A DNA stretch of 6,490 bases from Betaproteobacteria bacterium (GCA_020049245.1 JAIFLB010000148.1:1-6490); one strand, 5' to 3'; positions 1 through 6,036 are shown, counted from the stretch's first letter. The notes: generated from the letters alone by a model not told the origin. Numbers and translations are program-made.

Positions 1-2861
1 AACTGGGTTTCGCCCTTCGGCGTCACCTTGCCGACCAGCACATCGCCGGCCTGCACTTCAGCGCCGACGTGCACGATACCGGCTTCATCCATGCGACCCA
101 TCTGCAACTGCGACAGGCTGGAAATATCCCGCGTGATTTCTTCCGGACCCAACTTGGTGTCGCGTGCAACCAGGGAAAGCTCTTCAATGTGAATCGAGGT
201 GTAGCGGTCTTCCGCCACCACACGTTCGGAGATCAGGATCGAATCTTCGAAGTTGTAGCCGTTCCACGGCATGAAGGCGACAAGCATGTTCTGCCCCAGC
301 GCCAACTCGCCCTTGTCGGTCGATGCGCCATCGGCGATCACGTCGCCCTTGGCGATCTTGTCGCCCAGCCGCACCAGCGGACGCTGGTTGATGTTGGTGT
401 TCTGGTTGGAACGCTGATATTTGGTCAGCGTGTAGATATCGACGCCAACATCGCCGCTCTGGGTTTCATCGTCATTGACACGCACGACTACCCGGCTGGC
501 ATCGACATAATCGACCATGCCGCCACGATGCGCGGTGACCACAGTGCCGGAGTTGACCGCAGCAGTGCGCTCGATACCGGTTCCCACCAGCGGTTTATCC
601 GGACGCAGACAAGGCACCGCCTGGCGCGACATGTTCGAACCCATCAAAGCGCGGTTCGCGTCATCGTGCTCAAGGAAGGGAATCAGCGAAGCTGCTACCG
701 AAACGATCTGCGACGGCGCCACGTCCATATATTGAATACGGTCCGGCGAGGACAGCGTGAATTCGTTGCGGTTACGGCAGGAAACCAGATCGTCGCTAAA
801 GCGGCCCTTGGCATCCAGAGGCGCATTCGCTTGCGCGATGACGTACTGGCTTTCTTCGATCGCGGACAGATATTCGATTTCGTCGGAAACCTTGTGATCG
901 ACCACCTTGCGGTAGGGTGTTTCAATGAAGCCGTATTCATTGGTGCGGGCAAACAAGGCCAGCGAGTTGATCAGACCGATGTTCGGACCTTCCGGGGTTT
1001 CGATCGGGCAAACGCGGCCGTAGTGCGTCGGATGCACGTCACGCACTTCAAAGCCTGCACGTTCACGCGTCAGACCACCCGGGCCCAGCGCGGAGATACG
1101 GCGCTTGTGAGTAATCTCGGACAACGGGTTGGTCTGGTCCATAAACTGGGAGAGTTGACTGGAACCAAAGAATTCCTTGATCGCTGCGGAAATCGGCTTT
1201 GCATTGATCAGGTCATGCGGCATCAGGTTGTCGCTTTCGGCCTGATTCAGACGTTCCTTCACCGCGCGTTCAACCCGCACCAGACCGGCACGGAACTGGT
1301 TTTCCGCCAATTCGCCGACAGAACGCACGCGGCGATTACCAAGGTGGTCGATATCGTCGATCTCACCGCGACCATTACGCAGTTCGACCATGATCTTGAT
1401 GACTTCAACAATATCGCGCGGCGACAGCGTGTAGCGCTCTTCCACCTTGGCATTCAATGCCTTGGGATCAAATCCGAGCGACTTGAGGTGCTTGTTAAGC
1501 TCGGCCAGCTTGGCTTCAGCTTCTTCACGCGTAACGATGTCTTCGATGCTGGCCTTCGATAGGCTGGCTTCCGGGCAAACGCCGTAGTAGTCGCGTAGCG
1601 CCTGGCCCAGTTTGTTCTCGCGGTGATGCGGCGGGAACACGATCTGCCAGCTGGTCTTGCCCGGCGCAAGAATGCGACGGTTGAACTTCATGCGACCGAC
1701 CTTGGACAAGTCGTAGCTGTCGTCATTAAAGAACAGTCGATTAAACAGCGCCTCTACCGCATCTTCGGTCGGCGGCTCACCAGGACGCATCATGCGGTAG
1801 ATAGCGACACGGGCCGTCCACTGATCGACTGTTTCGTCGGCGTTCAGCGTCTGCGACACGAAGGGGCCATGATCCAGTTCGTTGGTATACAACGTCTGGA
1901 GTTGGCTCACCTTGGCTTCCAGAATCTTGGCCAGCAGGGTTTCTGTGATTTCTTCGTTCGCGCGAGCCATCAACTCGCCCGTTTCGGTATCGACCAGATT
2001 GCGCGAAAGCACACGACCGAGGATGAACTCGCTGTCAACGATGACTTTCTTGACGCCACTGGCTTCCAGGTCACGAATGTGCTTGGCAGTAATTCGTTTG
2101 TCCTTGGCCACGATCACGCTTCCATCCTTGGCCAGGATATCGAACTTCGCGGTATCACCCTTCATCCGTTCAGGACGCAGTTCGAGTTCAATGCCTTTCT
2201 TGCCGAAATGGAATACATCGGTCTGGAAGAACATGTCCAGAATCTGTTCGACATTGTATCCAAGCGCTTTCAGCAGAATGGTCATCGGCATCTTGCGACG
2301 ACGGTCAACCCGGAAATAGATGAAGTCCTTCGGGTCGAATTCCAGGTCCAGCCAGGATCCGCGGTAAGGAATGATACGAGCGGAGAACAGCAGTTTGCCC
2401 GACGAATGCGTCTTGCCGCGATCATGCTCGAAGAACACGCCAGGCGATCGATGCAGCTGGGAGACAACAACCCGTTCCGTACCATTGATCACGAATGATC
2501 CATTCGGAGTCATCAAGGGCATTTCGCCCATGTAGACCTCCTGCTCCTTCACTTCCTTGATTTTTTCCTTGACATATGTCAGGCCACGCTGTTGGCATTC
2601 GACAATATCGAACACCGGCGTTCCCAAGGTGTAGCTGACAAATTCCAGGCGGGCGTTGCCGCTGTGGCTGATGATCGGAAAGATCGAAGTAAACGCCGCT
2701 TGCAAGCCAACGTTATCTCGATTTTCCATCGTCACATCTTCTTGCAGAAAGCCCCGGAAGGACTCGATCTGCGTTGTCAGCATGTAGGGAACAGGCAAAA
2801 CACTGGCGCGCTTGGCGAAGCTTTTGCGTAGACGTTTTTTTTCAGCGAAGTTGTAGCTCAT
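1..2861 (-). CDS. rpoB: DNA-directed RNA polymerase beta subunit, C-terminal part outside window
   Basis: RpoB forms one side of the polymerase active-site cleft and the rifampicin pocket. The frame is open from ATG at 2861 (GGAG five bases upstream) to the window edge, giving 953 residues that end at GKVTPKGETQ. By comparison with E. coli beta (1342) about 450 C-terminal residues are missing. Seen in order are MSYNFAEKKRLRKSF, FVINGTERVVVSQLHRSPG (protrusion), RIIPYRGSWLDLEFDPKD (lobe), YRMMRPGEPPTEDAVEALF, DDIDHLGNRRVRSVGELAEN (fork), a wild-type-looking rifampicin cluster I at residues 566-592 (1086-1166), RERAGFEVRDVHPTHYGR, and PWNGYNFEDSILIS with the acidic pair E872/D873 equivalent to E. 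coli E813/D814. Two oddities are a net loss of about 17 residues after TY at residues 95-96, and a gain of about 70 residues at 396-478 between KFNR and LSPRDI. Both keep the frame. All other core motifs are intact, so a functional gene is likely. Confidence 0.97.
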   Translation of the reverse strand, partial: MSYNFAEKKRLRKSFAKRASVLPVPYMLTTQIESFRGFLQEDVTMENRDNVGLQAAFTSIFPIISHSGNARLEFVSYTLGTPVFDIVECQQRGLTYVKEKIKEVKEQEVYMGEMPLMTPNGSFVINGTERVVVSQLHRSPGVFFEHDRGKTHSSGKLLFSARIIPYRGSWLDLEFDPKDFIYFRVDRRRKMPMTILLKALGYNVEQILDMFFQTDVFHFGKKGIELELRPERMKGDTAKFDILAKDGSVIVAKDKRITAKHIRDLEASGVKKVIVDSEFILGRVLSRNLVDTETGELMARANEEITETLLAKILEAKVSQLQTLYTNELDHGPFVSQTLNADETVDQWTARVAIYRMMRPGEPPTEDAVEALFNRLFFNDDSYDLSKVGRMKFNRRILAPGKTSWQIVFPPHHRENKLGQALRDYYGVCPEASLSKASIEDIVTREEAEAKLAELNKHLKSLGFDPKALNAKVEERYTLSPRDIVEVIKIMVELRNGRGEIDDIDHLGNRRVRSVGELAENQFRAGLVRVERAVKERLNQAESDNLMPHDLINAKPISAAIKEFFGSSQLSQFMDQTNPLSEITHKRRISALGPGGLTRERAGFEVRDVHPTHYGRVCPIETPEGPNIGLINSLALFARTNEYGFIETPYRKVVDHKVSDEIEYLSAIEESQYVIAQANAPLDAKGRFSDDLVSCRNRNEFTLSSPDRIQYMDVAPSQIVSVAASLIPFLEHDDANRALMGSNMSRQAVPCLRPDKPLVGTGIERTAAVNSGTVVTAHRGGMVDYVDASRVVVRVNDDETQSGDVGVDIYTLTKYQRSNQNTNINQRPLVRLGDKIAKGDVIADGASTDKGELALGQNMLVAFMPWNGYNFEDSILISERVVAEDRYTSIHIEELSLVARDTKLGPEEITRDISSLSQLQMGRMDEAGIVHVGAEVQAGDVLVGKVTPKGETQ
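2553..2572 (-). repeat. Short direct repeat TCAAGGAA x2 inside rpoB
   Basis: The minus strand reads TCAAGGAA (2565-2572), AAAA, TCAAGGAA (2553-2560), followed by the related GTGAAGGAG. It encodes the KEKIKEVKE stretch that occupies the place of the missing protrusion strand of RpoB. Such a repeat can arise by, or promote, slippage or deletion. The repeat is certain; its role in the deletion is inference. Confidence 0.5.
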
Positions 2862-2962
2862 ATAGGCTCCGTGTCGGTGACAAGGATCAGGGATCAGGCC
2901 GCAAGAACGGTTTTAAGCGTTACTGCACGTCACTGCGGTCTGATTCCTGCAAAGCGAAAAGG

Positions 2963-3021
2963 CCGGCTGACCACGGACTGGCAAGAAAGCAATCTTGCCA
3001 GTAACCGGGCCGCCAGCCTGG
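2963..3021 (-). promoter_or_regulatory. Candidate rplL-rpoB attenuator/RNA-processing structure
   Basis: The 192-base rplL-rpoB spacer contains a perfect eight-pair hairpin at 2979-3000, TGGCAAGA, loop TTGCTT, TCTTGCCA. Around it GGCTGGC (3012-3018) can pair with GTCAGCC (2965-2971) with one G-U pair, and adjoining CC and GG (2963-2964 on the 3' side) may extend the stem. The 3' side is followed by CCTTTTCGCTTT, a broken U-rich run. In E. coli this spacer holds a partial terminator and an RNase III site that set beta synthesis below that of L7/L12, and this structure is well placed for the same job. The fold is seen in the sequence; whether it terminates or is cleaved is inference. The rest of the spacer, 2862-2962, shows no further convincing signal apart from the rpoB ribosome binding site GGAG five bases before its ATG. 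Confidence 0.5.
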
Positions 3022-3022
3022 A

Positions 3023-3041
3023 ATGGGCGTTTTCTGCCCAT
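3023..3041 (-). other. Short hairpin after rplL
   Basis: ATGGGC and GCCCAT (minus strand) form a perfect six-pair stem with a seven-base loop AGAAAAC, beginning 12 bases after the rplL stop. No U-run follows. It is the first of the structures in the rplL-rpoB spacer and may protect the 3' end of the rplJL message or take part in processing. Function is inferred from position only. Confidence 0.35.
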
Positions 3042-3053
3042 GCCGCGTCTTGA

Positions 3054-3431
3054 TTACTTGATTTCAGCCGTAGCGCCAGCTTCAACAAGCTGCTTGAGAA
3101 TGTCGTCGGCTTCCGCTTTCGGGCAGCCTTCCTTGACCGGCTTCGGTGCACCGTCAACCAGATCCTTGGCTTCTTTCAGGCCCAGACCGGTAATCGCGCG
3201 CACCACCTTGATGACGCTAACCTTGTTAGCGCCGCAGGAAGTCAATATGACATCAAACTCAGTCTTTTCTTCCACGGCAGCGGCGGCACCAGCACCAGCA
3301 CCAGGGGCTGCGGCCGCAAACGAAGCGGCGGAAACACCAAACTTCTCTTCGAACGCCTTGACCAGATCGTTCAGTTCCATAACCGTCATGCTGCCTACGG
3401 CTTCCAGGATGTCTTCTTTACTAATTGCCAT
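3054..3431 (-). CDS. rplL: Large ribosomal subunit protein bL12 (L7/L12)
   Basis: L7/L12 is the multicopy stalk protein that recruits translation GTPases such as EF-G, EF-Tu and IF2. The 125-residue product has an N-terminal dimerisation and L10-binding domain (about 1-34, MAISKEDILEAVGSMTVMEL). An Ala/Gly/Pro hinge follows (about 35-53), then the factor-binding C-terminal domain (about 56-125) with VIKVVRAITGLGLKEAKDLV (73-92). AGGAG lies nine bases before the ATG at 3431. A TTG three codons upstream is rejected because the ribosome binding site would be too close. Two cysteines in the C-terminal domain, C66 in TSCGANK and C103 in EGCPKAE, replace residues that are usually Ala and Val; E. 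coli L7/L12 has no cysteine. The gene follows rplJ and precedes a structured spacer. Confidence 0.98.
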   Translation of the reverse strand: MAISKEDILEAVGSMTVMELNDLVKAFEEKFGVSAASFAAAAPGAGAGAAAAVEEKTEFDVILTSCGANKVSVIKVVRAITGLGLKEAKDLVDGAPKPVKEGCPKAEADDILKQLVEAGATAEIK

Positions 3432-3481
3432 GTTAAACAACTCCTAATTCAAAATTTTCAGAATGGTCGTATTCGAGTAGA

Positions 3482-4006
3482 TCAGGCTGCGACAGCTTCA
3501 GCCGGTGCAGGTTCATCCGCACCACCGCGTTGTTTGGCAATTGCGGCCAGAACAACGGCGAGTCCGGAAACCGGGGCCTGCATGACACCCAGCAACCTGG
3601 CCAGCAATTCGTCTCGGCTCGGGATTGAAGCGAGCGCTTGCACGCCAGCTTCGTCCAGTACCTTGCCCGCATAGCTACCTGCCTTCAGAACCAGCTTGTC
3701 GTTGGTCTTTGCAAAGTCGCTGAGTACTTTTGCCGCTGCAACCGGATCAGCGGAAATACTGTAAATCAGCGGCCCGACCATCTTGACGCCCAGACCTGCA
3801 AACGGGGTATCCGCCACCGCGCGACGTACCAGCGTGTTTTTCAGGACACGCAGATAGACGCCAGATTCACGCGCTTTTTTACGCAGAACCGTCAGCTTGG
3901 TTACTTCAACACCCCGATACTCGGCAACGACAATGGTCTGAGCTGTGGCAACTTGCGCAACCACTTCAGCCACTACGGCCTTCTTTTCACCTAGATTCAG
4001 ACTCAT
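3482..4006 (-). CDS. rplJ: Large ribosomal subunit protein uL10 (L10)
   Basis: L10 anchors the L7/L12 dimers on 23S rRNA next to L11 and, with L12, represses its own mRNA. The 174-residue protein starts MSLNLGEKKAVVAEVV and has an rRNA-binding N-terminal domain with VVAEYRGV (26-33) and LRVLKNTLVRRA (52-63). The C-terminal helix that carries L7/L12 lies at about 133-160 (DELLARLLGVM, VVLAAIAK). A short Ala/Pro/Glu tail makes the protein slightly longer than the 165 residues of E. coli. The ATG at 4006 is chosen over an in-frame upstream start near 4057 because family homology begins at MSLNL. AAGGAG is at a ten-base spacing and AAAGGA at a four-base spacing. Fifty bases separate it from rplL. 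Confidence 0.97.
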   Translation of the reverse strand: MSLNLGEKKAVVAEVVAQVATAQTIVVAEYRGVEVTKLTVLRKKARESGVYLRVLKNTLVRRAVADTPFAGLGVKMVGPLIYSISADPVAAAKVLSDFAKTNDKLVLKAGSYAGKVLDEAGVQALASIPSRDELLARLLGVMQAPVSGLAVVLAAIAKQRGGADEPAPAEAVAA

Positions 4007-4034
4007 CGGGTCCTTTCTCCTTTCAAGTCCACAA

Positions 4035-4063
4035 GCGGCGATACTCGCCGCACCCACGGCGGC
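4035..4063 (-). promoter_or_regulatory. Two mutually exclusive hairpins upstream of the rplJ ribosome binding site
   Basis: On the minus strand three G/C blocks follow each other: A = GCCGC (4059-4063), B = GCGGCGA (4045-4051) and C = TCGCCGC (4035-4041). B can pair with A (five pairs, seven-base loop) or with C (seven pairs, three-base loop GTA), but not with both. The structure ends 12 bases before AAGGAG (4017-4022), the likely rplJ ribosome binding site. The pairing is read directly. A link to L10-dependent translational control is inference from location in the leader. Confidence 0.45.
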
Positions 4064-4107
4064 CTGAACGAGAAATCATGCCAATCAGAGCTGGCCTACA
4101 TTCCTGT

Positions 4108-4185
4108 TCGGGTACACCGTCTGCGCAGGCAACAACTCGATTAAGCCTTGGCTGTTACCACCTTGGCACCTGCGGTCTTTGACGA
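4108..4185 (-). promoter_or_regulatory. L10 (rplJ) leader: kink-turn binding site for the L10-L12 complex
   Basis: The minus strand carries AAAGACCGCAGG (4169-4180) and, about 40 bases later, CCTGCGCAGACGGTG (4115-4129). CAGG pairs with CCTG and ACCG with CGGT, leaving an asymmetric 3' bulge with a GA step. This is the arrangement of the L10 leader kink-turn, and the two blocks closely resemble those I recall upstream of E. coli rplJ. In that system the L10-(L12) complex binds this element and blocks rplJL translation. Its position, about 110 bases before the rplJ start and between rplA and rplJ, is as expected. The 11L mRNA structure downstream is less conserved and I do not assign it. Confidence 0.88.
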
Positions 4186-4205
4186 TCCACTGCCTCATCA
4201 AGAAG

Positions 4206-4255
4206 CAGCAGCCCAAAGTTCTTGCCCTGTCCGGGGACAGGCTAAAAATTTGCTG
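4206..4255 (-). other. Compound hairpin directly after rplA
   Basis: Immediately after the rplA TAA the minus strand can fold with CCTGTC (4236-4241), loop CCCG, GACAGG (4226-4231) as an inner stem. CAGCA (4251-4255) with TGCTG (4206-4210) gives an outer stem. The A/T-rich run (AAATTTTTAG) is on the 5' side and no U-run follows the hairpin, so it does not look like an intrinsic terminator. It may be a processing or stabilising structure at the rplKA/rplJL junction. The pairing is seen directly; the role is inference. Confidence 0.4.
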
Positions 4256-4954
4256 TTACGCGGCGGCCAAAGTGGCCTGATCGACGCGCACACCGATACC
4301 CATCGTGCTGGATACCGATACTTTTTTCATATATACGCCCTTGCTGGCAGCCGGCTTGGCCTTGTTCAACGCTTCAATCAGCGCAACCAGGTTTTCCTTC
4401 AGGGCCGCAGCATCGAAGGATGCGCGTCCGATGGTGGCGTGAATGATGCCAGCCTTGTCGGTACGGTATTGCACTTGACCCGCTTTCGCGTTCTTGATCG
4501 CGTCCGCGACGTTAGGCGTTACCGTACCCACCTTCGGGTTTGGCATCAGGCCACGCGGACCCAGGATTTGTCCCAACTGGCCAACCACACGCATGGCATC
4601 CGGGGTTGCAATGACAACATCGAAATCCATCTTTCCGGCTTTGACTTCAGCTGCCAGATCATCGAATCCGACGATATCGGCCCCTGCTGCCTTGGCAGCT
4701 TCAGCCAGCGCACCTTGAGCAAAAACAGCCACGCGAACGGATTTACCCAGTCCACGCGGCATCACGACCGAGCCACGCACAACCTGGTCGGATTTACGCG
4801 GATCGACGCCGAGAATGATCGATGTATCCACCGACTCATCGAATTTGGCTGTGGCAGATTCCTTGACCATCGCCAAGGCTTCGTCGATAGCGTAGTTCTT
4901 GTTGCGATCAACCTTGGATTTCAGCGCTTGCAGACGCTTGGATATCTTGGCCAT
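4256..4954 (-). CDS. rplA: Large ribosomal subunit protein uL1 (L1)
   Basis: L1 forms the mobile L1 stalk that helps release deacylated tRNA from the E site. In bacteria it also represses its own rplKA mRNA. The 232-residue product has the usual length. It begins MAKISKRLQALKSKVD and contains the L1 signature near GPRGLMPNPK (132-141), followed by VGTVTPNVADAIKNAKAGQ (142-160) and a second half of domain I ending MGIGVRVDQATL. A longer in-frame reading exists upstream, but it would run into rplK and add no family homology. The ATG at 4954 is one base after the rplK TGA and is preceded by GGAGG with a seven-base spacer. The TAA stop is followed by the long rplJ leader. Confidence 0.98.
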   Translation of the reverse strand: MAKISKRLQALKSKVDRNKNYAIDEALAMVKESATAKFDESVDTSIILGVDPRKSDQVVRGSVVMPRGLGKSVRVAVFAQGALAEAAKAAGADIVGFDDLAAEVKAGKMDFDVVIATPDAMRVVGQLGQILGPRGLMPNPKVGTVTPNVADAIKNAKAGQVQYRTDKAGIIHATIGRASFDAAALKENLVALIEALNKAKPAASKGVYMKKVSVSSTMGIGVRVDQATLAAA

Positions 4955-4955
4955 G

Positions 4956-5387
4956 TCACACACCCTCCACATTAAGACCAATACTGCGCGCGCTACCTGC
5001 GATGGTGCGCACTGCGGCATCCATGTCGGCCGCGGTCAGGTCAGGCATCTTGGCCTTGGCAATTTCTTCAAGTTGAGCACGGGTGATCTTGCCCACCTTA
5101 TCGGTATGCGGCTTGGCGCTTCCCTTGGTGATACCCACGGCCTTCTTGATCAGAATGGTCGCCGGCGGCGTCTTCATGATGAACGTGAAGCTCTTGTCCG
5201 CGTAAGCGGTAATCACCACTGGAATCGGCAGGCCCGGCTCAATACCTTGTGTTTGGGCATTGAATGCCTTACAGAATTCCATGATGTTCAGACCGCGCTG
5301 ACCCAGAGCCGGGCCGATCGGCGGCGAAGGATTAGCCTTACCAGCCGGGACTTGCAATTTGACATAGCCGACAATCTTCTTGGCCAT
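4956..5387 (-). CDS. rplK: Large ribosomal subunit protein uL11 (L11)
   Basis: L11 binds 23S rRNA at the GTPase-associated centre at the base of the L7/L12 stalk. It takes part in factor binding and, in many bacteria, in RelA activation. The 143-residue length is typical. The N-terminal domain shows the proline-rich segment NPSPPIGPALGQRGLNI (19-35) and FCKAFNA (38-44). The rRNA-binding C-terminal domain shows KTPPA (72-76), KKAVGI (81-86) and a C-terminal end in IAGSARSIGLNVEG. The ATG at 5387 follows TAAGGAG with a six-base spacer. The TGA stop is one base before the rplA start, so the two are translated as a pair. The rplA ribosome binding site lies inside the last codons. Confidence 0.98.
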   Translation of the reverse strand: MAKKIVGYVKLQVPAGKANPSPPIGPALGQRGLNIMEFCKAFNAQTQGIEPGLPIPVVITAYADKSFTFIMKTPPATILIKKAVGITKGSAKPHTDKVGKITRAQLEEIAKAKMPDLTAADMDAAVRTIAGSARSIGLNVEGV

Positions 5388-5502
5388 TTGTTACTCCTTA
5401 AAAGTGAGTCATATCGCGTCTTCGGTTTCCCTACCAACGCTCCTCTTTACCGGAAACACTCCGGTTTACAACTGGATGCATGCGCACCCTTCAAATCCAA
5501 TT
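5388..5502 (-). promoter_or_regulatory. nusG-rplK intergenic leader with hairpin; candidate L1 control region
   Basis: This 115-base gap holds a hairpin at 5449-5465 on the minus strand, ACCGGA, loop GTGTT, TCCGGT (six perfect pairs). A competing pairing is possible between GTTTCC (5452-5457) and GGAAAC (5425-5430). The strong ribosome binding site TAAGGAG (5394-5400) lies six bases before the rplK ATG. In E. coli L1 represses rplK-rplA translation by binding an rRNA mimic in this leader, so a regulatory role is expected from position. I cannot match the known L1 motif with confidence, and the promoter boxes are not clear. Confidence 0.4.
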
Positions 5503-6036
5503 TCAAGCTTTTTCGATCTGGGAGAAATCAAGTTCCACCGGAGTCGCACGTCCAAAAATAGTGACCGAAACACGCAGTTTGTTCTTTTCGTAATTCACGT
5601 CTTCCACAGTTCCATTGAACTCATTGAACGGGCCGTCAACCACTCGCACCATTTCGCCAATTTCAAATGTGATCTTGTGCTTCGGCTTCTCAACCCCCTC
5701 CTGCACCTGCTGCAAAATGGCGTTGACTTCCTTCTCGCTGATCGGAGCCGGCTTGTTGGCGGTACCCCCCACGAACCCGGTGACTTTGGCGGTGCTTTTC
5801 ACCAAATGCCAGGAGTCATCGTTCATTTCCATCTGCACCAGAACATAACCTGGAAAAAACTTTCTTTCCGAAGTCTTCTTCTGACCAGACTTCATCTCGA
5901 CGACTTCTTCGACCGGCACCAGAATTTCGCCAAAATACGCCTGCATTCCAGCACGCTCTATGCGTTCCTTGAGGGCGCGCATGACGCTTTTTTCAAATCC
6001 GGAATACGCATGAACCACATACCAATGCATCGCCAT
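5503..6036 (-). CDS. nusG: Transcription termination/antitermination factor NusG
   Basis: NusG binds the RNA polymerase clamp with its N-terminal domain. Its C-terminal KOW domain contacts Rho or ribosomal protein S10, linking transcription to termination or translation. The 177-residue product has the NGN domain at about 3-100, starting WYVVHAYSGFEK and including RKFFPGYVLVQ at 59-69. A charged linker follows, then the KOW domain at about 125-155 (GEMVRVVDGPF, FNGTVEDVN), and the protein ends in DFSQIEKA. Three in-frame starts exist: GTG at 6039, ATG at 6036 and ATG at 6030. I chose 6036 because AAAGGGG ends six bases before it and it yields the usual short lead of about three residues before WYVV. 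The ATG overlaps the secE stop as TGATG, suggesting translational coupling. Confidence 0.96.
   Translation of the reverse strand: MAMHWYVVHAYSGFEKSVMRALKERIERAGMQAYFGEILVPVEEVVEMKSGQKKTSERKFFPGYVLVQMEMNDDSWHLVKSTAKVTGFVGGTANKPAPISEKEVNAILQQVQEGVEKPKHKITFEIGEMVRVVDGPFNEFNGTVEDVNYEKNKLRVSVTIFGRATPVELDFSQIEKA

Noticed and set aside
1086..1166. Possible rifampicin-resistance substitution in cluster I
   Set aside because: Residues equivalent to E. coli Q513, D516, S522, H526, R529 and S531 are the sensitive-type ones. The N518T-equivalent difference (DQTNPL) is, as I recall, common in Betaproteobacteria.
69..1562. A 497-codon plus-strand reading frame opposite rpoB, with a second one at 1623-2498
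   Set aside because: Its codons lie exactly opposite rpoB codons. It stays open only because rpoB avoids TTA, CTA and TCA, and the translation resembles no family I recognise.
2884..2898. Tandem GGATCAG repeat before rpoB
   Set aside because: Only two seven-base copies with no associated feature; most likely chance.
3432..3440. TTG start three codons upstream of the rplL ATG
   Set aside because: AGGAG would touch the TTG, while it is correctly spaced for the ATG at 3431, which begins the conserved MAISKEDI.
4007..4057. Upstream in-frame start that would lengthen rplJ by 17 residues
   Set aside because: The added residues are not L10-like and would run through the hairpins and the ribosome binding site.
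4148..4975. Plus-strand frames opposite rplA (4148-4975) and nusG/secE (5380-6216)
   Set aside because: They are antisense shadows of clear conserved genes, with no ribosome binding site or recognisable product.
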